Source: Lachnospiraceae bacterium (GTDB lineage Bacteria > Bacillota > Clostridia > Lachnospirales > Lachnospiraceae). Taken from it: DNA of 59,624 nt. The DNA lies in assembly GCA_017634455.1 (NCBI GenBank), contig JAGBNK010000017.1, positions 1-59,624 of the forward strand, given 5' to 3'. The position numbers were made by a program, and so were the translations under genes. The notes below the pieces were generated by a model. That model was not told the origin of the DNA. It made no database searches and was given only the letters and a program-made list of their open reading frames with translations. Of this stretch, positions 1-7,012 are shown in pieces (the stretch's first letter is position 1; each line of letters starts with the position of its first letter).

Positions 1-234
1 AACTGCTACACTGCTGAACTCGACGGAGAAAACCTGATTGTTCTTGAGTTCTTCGCCGTCGGTGATTTACCGTCAGCGGTTATTTTTTGTGCTGTCAAGG
101 GTGGCGTCCGGCTACTTCAACCTATATATCTACAATTTTCAAGGTTCATCTGAGCCTATTTTTTATACCCAGTTTTTTCATAGATCATTTGACACTATCA
201 TAATAAAATCCTTGCAATTCTTACAGACACCTTA

Positions 235-1446
235 GGATAAAGTAAACCTCATCTTTATAAAATCCAACTTACCAGAGCCTTCAAAACGAATATAGAGAGC
301 CTGAATGTGTTCTATATTTAGTGGACATTGAAAATCACACCATTTATCTCCTTCAAGTGAAATGTCCACTGAGCCCACCTGATTATTACATGCTTCATCT
401 GTGAAAAAACATATTTTTCCCTTAGCTGTTCCTCTTAATGTAACAGTTGCAGTAGTATTCTTTTCAAAAAAGAAATACTTAAAACCTACTATAGAGCCAT
501 TGCTTATATTCTTGATAAACTGGCCATTACTATCAGCTGCGACATAAGGATTATTAACTTTTTTCCCATTTTGTCCTGACATAGCGCCTTTTATTTTGGA
601 CAATCCTTTAATCACACAAGCTATCGAAGCAGGATATTCACCATCAGCAACCAGAGGTCCCTGGTTTAATCCGCAGGAAGTACATTCTGCCATAACAAAT
701 CTTCCTCCTGCGTCCATTTCAATCTCTTCCGCACAAGCTTGACGAGAATATGCCGTTTGATTAGTATGCCGATGATAGAAAATATAATACTTGCCATTTA
801 TATATTCCACAGAACCATGATTATTTCCTATATCTCTTGTCTTCTCCGCTTTAGTTCGACCATTTAATCCAATATCACCATTGGAAATGGGCACTCCCTG
901 ATACTTAAAGTCTCTATCCGGATAATCACTGATTGCATAAGCAAGCTCATGCACCTTCTCAGTAGAATAAATAAAATAATATTTTCCATGAGTCATTTTC
1001 CTATAGGTCAGACCATGCATATTCCTTTCTATAGAATTCAGGCAGCTTAGATAAAGCGCCAAAAGTACCAGCTCCATAATACAAAAATATTCTACCTTCA
1101 TCATTAATAACCGCAGGATCGAACATGCAAAAATGTTTATATGGACTTCCATCAGGATTTCTAACATCGCCCAAATAAGTAAATCTGCCACTGGGAGAAT
1201 CTGCTACTGCTACAGATATTACACCTTCATTCACATAATTTTTACCATAACCCTCTAACGAATAATAGAGATAATAACAGCCATCATTCCCCCTTAACAA
1301 CATCTGGAGCATACATGTATTTACGACTATCTGTCACATGGGGATCACCCTCATTGGTATACATAACCCCCTCATATCTCCAATTTGTAAGGTCATCTAC
1401 CGGAGCTGAATATGTGAAATAAACATTTACCGTTTTACTTTCAATA
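235..1446 (-). pseudogene. GH43-family glycosidase remnant (broken)
   Basis: The remains of a glycoside hydrolase family 43 gene are spread over three frames. The first piece (about 1446-1293) reads VDDLTNWRYEGVMYTNEGD and continues to APDVVKG. It then hits a stop caused by an extra base in a run of five Gs near 1290. The second piece (about 1295-1012) carries YYLYYSLEGYG and FCMFDPAVINDEG and ends in a stop. The third (about 1030-235) carries GKYYFIYSTEKVHELAYA, YHRHTNQTAYSRQACAEEIE and a C-terminal part resembling a CBM6 beta-sandwich. The N-terminal strand that holds the first catalytic Asp in this family is missing, because the remnant starts directly after the stop of the DUF1848 gene. 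About 60 residues also seem deleted between pieces two and three, judged from memory of intact relatives. It cannot encode a working arabinofuranosidase or xylosidase. Confidence 0.85.
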
Positions 1447-1448
1447 TT

Positions 1449-2396
1449 TCACACCAAATTCAAATCAAACATAGAAATCTGTTGATTAATCCAGCTTTGC
1501 TGTTTTGCCACATGGATAATATCTTCTGGCGTGCTATGTCCCAAAAGAAACGGTGATGTCGGATCATGTATTTTCATATTTTCTTTTACAAGTTCAGGAT
1601 TTGTATTTGCATAACAATATCTACATAAATGCCCACAGGTATCATAAGCTCCAATATCCGTCCCCAGTAGGCAGGCACATTCTCCATCGCGCTGATTCTT
1701 ACTTCTCCTCGGGACATCAAGTTTTGCATGCAGCGCTGTTTCAAAGGTCTTTACCGTCATACAACCACTGCAATCTGCCCCGTATGGTTCAAGGTCATTG
1801 CCTTCTGCACACGGCCGAATTGTTATATCATACTTCTTCGCAATACCAATAAACGCTTTTCCCAGAGTTAACCTATCACTATTATATACTTCTCTGACTT
1901 CCGGGAAATTGCGTTCCACCTTCTTATATATATCGATAAAACTAATTACGCAATTCCTTGTATATCCCGCGAGATTCTTGGCCATCTGCTCAAACTCTCC
2001 AATGTGCCACTCTACAGAATGTTCTCCATCAACAAATATTGGATCATAACGCCAGCCAACACTATCAACACCTACTATATCAGATAGTTTCTTAAAATCT
2101 TCCATCACCTTTTGCTTATTAGGAACATTCGGCTCAATATCTCGCCCATAAGGAGTAATTGTCACAAACCAGTACTGCCCATATGGTTTCAAAATATCCA
2201 TATATGGTAGCATCGGTGCCGGATTCTTCGTACAAAAAGAAATCAAGTCTACCACCTCCGGTGACAGACTATATTTTGTCACCTGAAATGGATTATAAGG
2301 ATTTCGTACAAGCACATAACCTTCTCGTATTCTATTTAATAACCATTCTGAATAAAACGCCGGAATATCCGTGCGCATCCCTGTGTTTATAATCAT
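1449..2396 (-). CDS. DUF1848 family protein
   Basis: This 315-aa protein matches DUF1848, whose members begin with a segment like IINTGMRTDIPAFYSEWLLN and contain the motif EGYVLVRNPYNP. The function is unknown. A dense C-terminal cysteine cluster (residues about 205-265: CSGC, CACL, then CGHLCRYCYAN) is typical of the family and suggests bound metal or an iron-sulfur cluster, which is inference. It looks full length and soluble. The start ATG at 2396 has only a weak GGTGG ribosome binding site. The gene lies 27 bp after the small gene at 2424 and probably belongs to the same transcript as that gene and the YhfC protease. Its 3' end abuts the GH43 remnant, so the region downstream has been rearranged. 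Confidence 0.8.
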   Translation of the reverse strand: MIINTGMRTDIPAFYSEWLLNRIREGYVLVRNPYNPFQVTKYSLSPEVVDLISFCTKNPAPMLPYMDILKPYGQYWFVTITPYGRDIEPNVPNKQKVMEDFKKLSDIVGVDSVGWRYDPIFVDGEHSVEWHIGEFEQMAKNLAGYTRNCVISFIDIYKKVERNFPEVREVYNSDRLTLGKAFIGIAKKYDITIRPCAEGNDLEPYGADCSGCMTVKTFETALHAKLDVPRRSKNQRDGECACLLGTDIGAYDTCGHLCRYCYANTNPELVKENMKIHDPTSPFLLGHSTPEDIIHVAKQQSWINQQISMFDLNLV

Positions 2397-2423
2397 TACA
2401 TTGCCACCATATACTTTTCTTCA

Positions 2424-2705
2424 TTACTGCAACTCTCTCACAAATTCTTCTATTATATTTTCTTCCCATGATAAATGTGGAGAGTTCTCACCGCCGCCAT
2501 TTGTGCTTCTTCTCATAGCGGCATAGACGCTCTCATCAGCATCCGCTATATCCATTGGATATATTTCAATTCCTACCTTATTGCACTCCCTACAGAAATC
2601 CACAATAGATTTTTGTCCCAGGTAAGCATCCAAAATCCTTGCTTTAAAATCAGCATCTTTGCCAGCCTTTTCTCTAATTTGATCTAGTAAAATATTCAAA
2701 TGCAT
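2424..2705 (-). CDS. Small acidic protein of unknown function
   Basis: I do not recognise this 93-aa protein. The ATG at 2705 is chosen because GAGGAG sits 7 bases upstream, inside the last codons of the YhfC gene. A longer upstream start would overlap that gene and has no support. The protein is soluble, helical in appearance and acidic. It has two cysteines (DFCRECNKVG, residues about 36-45), a glycine-rich break STNGGGENS near residue 70 and a C-terminal segment PHLSWEENIIEEFVREL. It follows the membrane protease gene by only 4 bases, so the two are probably made together. A peptide processed after the glycine run is one possibility, but nothing here proves it. A decayed copy of its 3' end is found at 11767-11840, so the family has been copied within this genome. 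Confidence 0.7.
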   Translation of the reverse strand: MHLNILLDQIREKAGKDADFKARILDAYLGQKSIVDFCRECNKVGIEIYPMDIADADESVYAAMRRSTNGGGENSPHLSWEENIIEEFVRELQ

Positions 2706-2709
2706 TTTT

Positions 2710-3486
2710 CTACTCCTCGTCAGAATATTTTTTATAAACAAGTGGTGCTATAATTGCAACAATTACTATAAGCACAAGCTCCACCACTATAGCTGGAGCA
2801 AATTCATTTACCAAAACTGTCACAAAATCAACAAATGCATGTAAGCCGATTGCCAAAAACAGTAATTGAATCTTTCCATCCTTGACGGCTCTATAAACTA
2901 TATATGACAGACAAACCTGCAATGCAATTGCAAAAATTCTTTCCACGCCTCCCATGTAAAATGTAGACGGGTGAGATGTCCATAATAATGAAACTTGATT
3001 TAATGTAGCTTCCCTGGTCTGTTCATCAAGTACTGAAAGGGATGTTTCAAGCATTCCCGTATTAATCATAAAAGATGTAGCCAGATTAGAAATGCTGGTA
3101 AGTCCAACTATGATTATGGCCTCGATACCACCATGTCCAACACCATACATGAGTGCATTTTGCTTTGAGAGATTTTTCTTCTTAAACAGATTCATAGAAA
3201 TATAGCGGCCGACCTCTTCAAAGACTCCTGCTGCAAGCCCGCCATAGATTGCTTTAACAAAAATATTTCCGTTCATCGTTTCGCCAAATAAGCCAAATAC
3301 TATGGTATGCAAAATCTGTTCAAGAAGAAGAGCAAATACTATAAATGTCACTGCGCCAATTCCTGCCCAAATAATATTTGCTCCCAATTTCGTTCGCGCA
3401 TAAATCAGCAGTCCTATTGGTAAACCAATAGCAATCAAAAGCGTTACACCCATTCCAATCATTGATACTGTAGATACTGTTCCCAT
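2710..3486 (-). CDS. YhfC-family intramembrane metalloprotease
   Basis: This 258-aa integral membrane protein has about seven hydrophobic segments and the motif set of the YhfC family (putative CAAX/PrsW-like intramembrane metalloproteases). The motifs are FEEVGRY near residue 93, GVGHGGIEAI near residue 116 and HAFVDF near residue 217. Glu, His and Asp in these motifs are the expected metal and catalytic ligands. The substrate is unknown. The start at 3486 has a good ribosome binding site (GGGAGG, 7 bases upstream). Its last codons hold the ribosome binding site of the 93-aa gene, which starts 4 bases after the stop, so translational coupling is likely. The gene is divergent from the TetR gene at 3662. 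Family placement is firm; protease activity is inferred. Confidence 0.82.
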   Translation of the reverse strand: MGTVSTVSMIGMGVTLLIAIGLPIGLLIYARTKLGANIIWAGIGAVTFIVFALLLEQILHTIVFGLFGETMNGNIFVKAIYGGLAAGVFEEVGRYISMNLFKKKNLSKQNALMYGVGHGGIEAIIIVGLTSISNLATSFMINTGMLETSLSVLDEQTREATLNQVSLLWTSHPSTFYMGGVERIFAIALQVCLSYIVYRAVKDGKIQLLFLAIGLHAFVDFVTVLVNEFAPAIVVELVLIVIVAIIAPLVYKKYSDEE

Positions 3487-3606
3487 ATAAACCCTCCCTA
3501 AATATAATTATCATTTCTCTCATTATACCGAATGCGCATCCATCACGGAATACACAATTCGCAATAGTATAAGAAAAACGTTGGAAATGATAAAGTAACT
3601 ACAAAC

Positions 3607-3636
3607 TTGACATATATTACCGATTGGTAGTATTAT
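3607..3636 (+). promoter_or_regulatory. Sigma-A promoter of tetR-DUF998
   Basis: TTGACA (3607-3612), an 18-bp spacer and TATTAT (3631-3636) face the TetR gene. The upstream in-frame ATG at 3635 falls inside the -10 hexamer, so it cannot be the start codon of this transcript. Confidence 0.75.
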
Positions 3637-3651
3637 GTTACCGAAAGGTTG
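3617..3651. promoter_or_regulatory. Tandem TetR-type operators
   Basis: Two copies of TTACCGANNGGTNG lie at 3617-3630 and 3638-3651, exactly 21 bp (two helical turns) apart on the same face of the DNA. Each has the ACC-N4-GGT dyad common in TetR-family operators. The first sits in the promoter spacer and the second just after the -10, so a bound repressor would block this promoter. Autoregulation by the TetR protein encoded next is the natural reading. Confidence 0.65.
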
Positions 3652-3661
3652 GAATTTGAAA

Positions 3662-4255
3662 ATGGATAGAAAAAAGGAAATTGTATCTGCTTTAATGGAA
3701 CTTGCATCGGAAAAGGGATTGGGGGCAGTATCTATGCAACAGATAGCAAACAAAGTTGGTATCACCAAAGCCTCCTTATATAATCATTTTTCATCCAAGG
3801 ATGAGATTATTGAAGCGATGTATCACTATCTCCGGGATAGTTCCAAGAAAAATATTGGTATGGATTCATTTGATGTAGACAGCCTAATAGACAATCGGTC
3901 TATGTGTGAAATCCTATCGGAAACTGTTGAATCCTATAGAAAAATGTGTATGGAGCCGCAGATGCTTATGTTTTATAAAATCATCATGTCAGAGAGAGCA
4001 ATCAATAAATCTGCTGCAGAGATTATGGTTACAGAAACAAGAACCATGATCAATGCTACAAAAATGCTTTTCTACGCATTGCAGATCAAAGGTAAAGCTC
4101 ATTTTGAGAATATTGATGCTGCAGCATTTTCCTTTGCAATGGCTATTCATTCAATCATAGATTACGAATGTGATCTAATTCATTCCGATACAGTAACTGA
4201 AAATAATATGCTTCAAAGCTATATTAATGAATTTTGCAAAATATACGGGGAGTAG
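3662..4255 (+). CDS. TetR/AcrR family transcriptional regulator
   Basis: This 197-aa regulator has an N-terminal TetR helix-turn-helix (residues about 5-50: RKKEIVSALMELASEKG then MQQIANKVGITKASLYNHF) and a C-terminal ligand-binding domain that I cannot assign to a ligand. The ATG at 3662 (MDRKKEI) is preferred over the one at 3635, which lies in the promoter. Two palindromic sites in its own promoter point to autorepression. The DUF998 membrane gene starts 11 bases after its stop, so the pair form an operon, and the regulator most likely controls that membrane protein in response to a compound it handles or senses. The divergent YhfC operon could also be a target because both share the 3487-3661 interval. 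Confidence 0.88.
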   Translation: MDRKKEIVSALMELASEKGLGAVSMQQIANKVGITKASLYNHFSSKDEIIEAMYHYLRDSSKKNIGMDSFDVDSLIDNRSMCEILSETVESYRKMCMEPQMLMFYKIIMSERAINKSAAEIMVTETRTMINATKMLFYALQIKGKAHFENIDAAAFSFAMAIHSIIDYECDLIHSDTVTENNMLQSYINEFCKIYGE

Positions 4256-4266
4256 AAGAAATAACT

Positions 4267-4899
4267 ATGGAAAACAATCAAACTAAAAACCAAATGTGGG
4301 TCTTAACTTTGGTATGTGGAACCCTGGCGATACCATTTTATTTTTTACACGATATTATCGGCGGAGCAAATTATCCGGGGTATCACAGGATGGAACAGGC
4401 TGTAAGTGATCTGACCGCAACTGATGCGCCGTCATTTGTAATTGCAAGTGGATATGTAACCATATATAAGATATTCACATGTATATGCTGCGCCTGTCTT
4501 CCTATTCTGATGAGAAATAAAAGAAAAAGTCTGAGAATCGGAATATATCTTTTTTCAATAATGCAAGGTATTTCAGCTATAGGGTATTCGCTCTTCCCAC
4601 TTACTGGTAGCGGATATGATGGTTCGGCACAGTCTTTCATCCACGTTTATATACTGACGATACTGGTTGTGTTATTGTCTATTATTTCTTTAATTATGAT
4701 TTCGATTGGCAGCTTCAAGGAAAAATATTGGTTGCTTGGAATTGTGTCGATAGTCACACTTGCATCTATGTTTTTCGGGGTGGTTGGAAGCCAGAATGCA
4801 CCAAAGGAGTATTTTGGAGTTTTTGAAAGATTCAGTACATACAGCGTAACCATCTATACTGGAGTATTAGCGGTTTATGGATTTACTAAACAGAAATAA
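4267..4899 (+). CDS. DUF998 family membrane protein
   Basis: This 210-aa protein has about six hydrophobic helices and the pattern of DUF998, including an early loop with HRMEQAVSDLTATDAPSF and later the segment LFPLTGSGYDGSAQSFIH. Members are small integral membrane proteins of unknown function, often next to TetR-type regulators. The start at 4267 (MENNQTKN) lies just after the TetR stop, with GGGGAG 12-17 bases upstream and GAAG closer in. Longer readings would overlap the TetR gene. It is probably co-transcribed with and controlled by that regulator. Confidence 0.75.
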   Translation: MENNQTKNQMWVLTLVCGTLAIPFYFLHDIIGGANYPGYHRMEQAVSDLTATDAPSFVIASGYVTIYKIFTCICCACLPILMRNKRKSLRIGIYLFSIMQGISAIGYSLFPLTGSGYDGSAQSFIHVYILTILVVLLSIISLIMISIGSFKEKYWLLGIVSIVTLASMFFGVVGSQNAPKEYFGVFERFSTYSVTIYTGVLAVYGFTKQK

Positions 4900-4933
4900 A
4901 TATAGCAGATCATTTCTCTCAAATCTGTAGATT

Positions 4934-5146
4934 TTACATGTCTCCTATATCTCCCCAAAACAATTCATCCAAGGTCTTATCCAATGCTCGGCAAATTGCA
5001 ATACACAATTTTATTGACGGATTATAATCACCTTTTTCAATAGCATTTATAGTTTGCCTGGAAACATCACAAATATTTGCCAATTGCTCCTGTGATAAAT
5101 CCTTTGCTGCGCGAGCAGATTTCATTTTTAAGTTTTTCACTATCAA
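4934..5146 (-). CDS. Small XRE-family helix-turn-helix regulator
   Basis: This 70-aa protein is a stand-alone Cro/C1-type DNA-binding domain: LKMKSARAAKDLSQEQLANI, then VSRQTINAIEKGDYNPSIKL, then LDKTLDELFW. It belongs to the small Firmicute regulators usually encoded with a membrane protein. Its ATG overlaps the stop of the upstream membrane-protein gene (5143-5146, ATGA), so the two are translationally coupled. It probably regulates its own operon, though I saw no clear operator. Confidence 0.9.
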   Translation of the reverse strand: MIVKNLKMKSARAAKDLSQEQLANICDVSRQTINAIEKGDYNPSIKLCIAICRALDKTLDELFWGDIGDM

Positions 5147-5670
5147 TCCTCCTGCTCTCTTTTATTCATTAACAATCTTATAAGCAGCATAATACCTGTC
5201 AAACCAAATGCAATCCCCAAGGAAAGCTGCACATATATCGCCTTAAATACCAAAACTCCATCTACAATATAATCCGACTGATCCAATAAAGATACAAAAA
5301 AGTTAAATAAACAGCACGCACATAATAATAAATCTGTAATAGCCATTAATTTCGAGCTATGTCCCAGCGGAGAATATGCATTCTTTGCAGCGCAATAAAC
5401 TTCAAAAACCACATATCCCATCATTACTACAAGCAGTGCAAAACACGGCGTATCCAATCTAATAGCACTTCGAGGGGCAATATAATCATAGAAAATATAT
5501 CCGACCAAAACAAATATCATACATGTGTATCCCATTTTAAATCCACGGCCTCTGGCTAATTCCTGCATTTCATCATATCGTGTCTCATTATATTTCGCTT
5601 CTATAGCTACAAACAGTCCTATCACTAATGCCATCACTAATAATATTATGATAAAAAACATCTTCTCCAT
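5143..5670 (-). CDS. Small membrane protein coupled to XRE regulator
   Basis: This 175-aa protein has about five hydrophobic segments: residues 3-22, 48-66, 76-98, 110-128 and 145-168. A short conserved-looking cytoplasmic stretch, ETRYDEMQELARGRGFKMGY, follows the first helix. That layout recurs in Firmicute membrane proteins paired with small XRE regulators (DUF3796/DUF2178-like), but I cannot name the family with confidence. The start at 5670 has GAGGAG upstream. A role as a membrane sensor or partner of the following regulator is inferred only from the coupling. Confidence 0.7.
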   Translation of the reverse strand: MEKMFFIIILLVMALVIGLFVAIEAKYNETRYDEMQELARGRGFKMGYTCMIFVLVGYIFYDYIAPRSAIRLDTPCFALLVVMMGYVVFEVYCAAKNAYSPLGHSSKLMAITDLLLCACCLFNFFVSLLDQSDYIVDGVLVFKAIYVQLSLGIAFGLTGIMLLIRLLMNKREQED

Positions 5671-5833
5671 ATCTATTCTCCTCTTGCTAATAATCTATAC
5701 CAGCTCAAAAGTAACATTTTATTTTCTTTTTGTCAAATATATATGACATCTAGTATTCATAAGAACAGCTATATGATTCATCATTCTAGCTCCAGCTACC
5801 AAATCACTCATTTTCGCCTCTGTGGTAGCCCGA

Positions 5834-5862
5834 TTGCCAATTCCACTGCTCTATACTATACT
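5834..5862 (+). promoter_or_regulatory. Sigma-A promoter of the FliB-like gene
   Basis: TTGCCA (5834-5839), a 17-bp spacer and TATACT (5857-5862) lie 32 bp upstream of the FliB-like start codon at 5894. Confidence 0.65.
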
Positions 5863-5893
5863 ATTCCCATCTTAATAACTCAGGAGTAATAAA

Positions 5894-7012
5894 ATGATTC
5901 ACAGAAAGCAATCCGGCTATGATGCCTTCAAATGTATAGCAGACAAATGTCCTAAATCCTGCTGCGAGGGATGGCAAATAATGATAGATGACGAAAGTAT
6001 TGATCGATACCAGAATGAGTCCGGTCATTTCGGACAGAGGCTGCTAGAATCCATCGACTTCACAGAGCAATGTTTTCTGCAAAACAATTCTCGCTGCGCC
6101 ATGTTAAATGATAATGGTCTATGCGACTTACACTCCTCTCTCGGAAAAGAATCACTTTGTTATACCTGCAAAATGTTCCCAAGACATGTAGAAGAATTTC
6201 AGGATATACGAGAATATTCTCTATCTCTGGCATGCCCTGAATATGTAAGAATGCTTGTGGAACCTTCCTATAGATTTGATATTATTGAAACTGAAGATGA
6301 TTCAATTGATGATCCAGAAGAATTCGAAGATTATGACTTCATACTTTTTGACAAATTAGATTTTGCAAGAGACAAGATGCTTCATATTGCTGAAGACAGC
6401 AATCAGTCTCTCCAAGAGCGACTAAATCAAACTGCTTCTATGGCATTAGCGCTGCAGGATTGTTATGACCAGGGAGATATCTTCGAGATGGACAGCATAT
6501 CCTCAGGGGTTGACTCTAATAGAACTGATGTCCCTTCCGCAATTGATGATTTTAATCAAAAAAATAGCATATCATCAGTTGCTTATTCTAATAGCGACAA
6601 TATTATGAGCACATTAGATTACTCCATCGAATCAATGGATGTATTAATCAATATGGAAGTACTGGAAGAATCATGGCGAGATACCATTATCTCTGCGCAA
6701 GGATATTGGAAATGCAATTCCAATGATGCACAAATATGTAAATCCGCCATGTTCCCTGACTCCAATACAGAATTTATTTTCCAGAAAATATTTGAATCAT
6801 TACTATATACATACTTCTGTGGTGCAGTATATGATGGTCAGATTTATGCCCGCGCAATGATTGCAGTTCAATCCACCCGTTGGCTTATGATGCTTTACTA
6901 TGCCAACCATTGCAAGGACTTAAATTCCATCATATATCTCTACTCCAGAGAAGTAGAGCACTCTGACTTCAATGTAGATGCTCTAATCACACATTTCGAA
7001 AATGAATTATAA
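5894..7012 (+). CDS. FliB-like (flagellin lysine-N-methylase family) Cys-rich protein
   Basis: This 372-aa protein carries the N-terminal cysteine pattern of the family annotated as flagellin lysine-N-methylase FliB: CPKSCCEGW (residues about 19-27), a downstream CAMLNDNGLCDLH, then LCYTCKMFPRH. These cysteines are thought to bind a metal or iron-sulfur cluster. Residues about 195-240 are an acidic, serine-rich, low-complexity insertion with a near-repeat (DSISSGVDSN / NSISSVAYSN). The start at 5894 has AGGAG 7 bases upstream. There are no flagellar genes in the window, and proteins of this family occur in non-motile clostridia, so the flagellin role is doubtful here. The 3' end converges with the ABC permease gene and overlaps it by 26 bases. 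Confidence 0.75.
   Translation: MIHRKQSGYDAFKCIADKCPKSCCEGWQIMIDDESIDRYQNESGHFGQRLLESIDFTEQCFLQNNSRCAMLNDNGLCDLHSSLGKESLCYTCKMFPRHVEEFQDIREYSLSLACPEYVRMLVEPSYRFDIIETEDDSIDDPEEFEDYDFILFDKLDFARDKMLHIAEDSNQSLQERLNQTASMALALQDCYDQGDIFEMDSISSGVDSNRTDVPSAIDDFNQKNSISSVAYSNSDNIMSTLDYSIESMDVLINMEVLEESWRDTIISAQGYWKCNSNDAQICKSAMFPDSNTEFIFQKIFESLLYTYFCGAVYDGQIYARAMIAVQSTRWLMMLYYANHCKDLNSIIYLYSREVEHSDFNVDALITHFENEL

Noticed and set aside
1-231. Possible end of a gene at the left edge: a plus-strand frame open from base 1 to a stop near 156, and a 65-aa frame at 38-235
   Set aside because: Neither shows a recognisable motif, ribosome binding site or terminator, and the segment is too short to decide. I see nothing I can support here.
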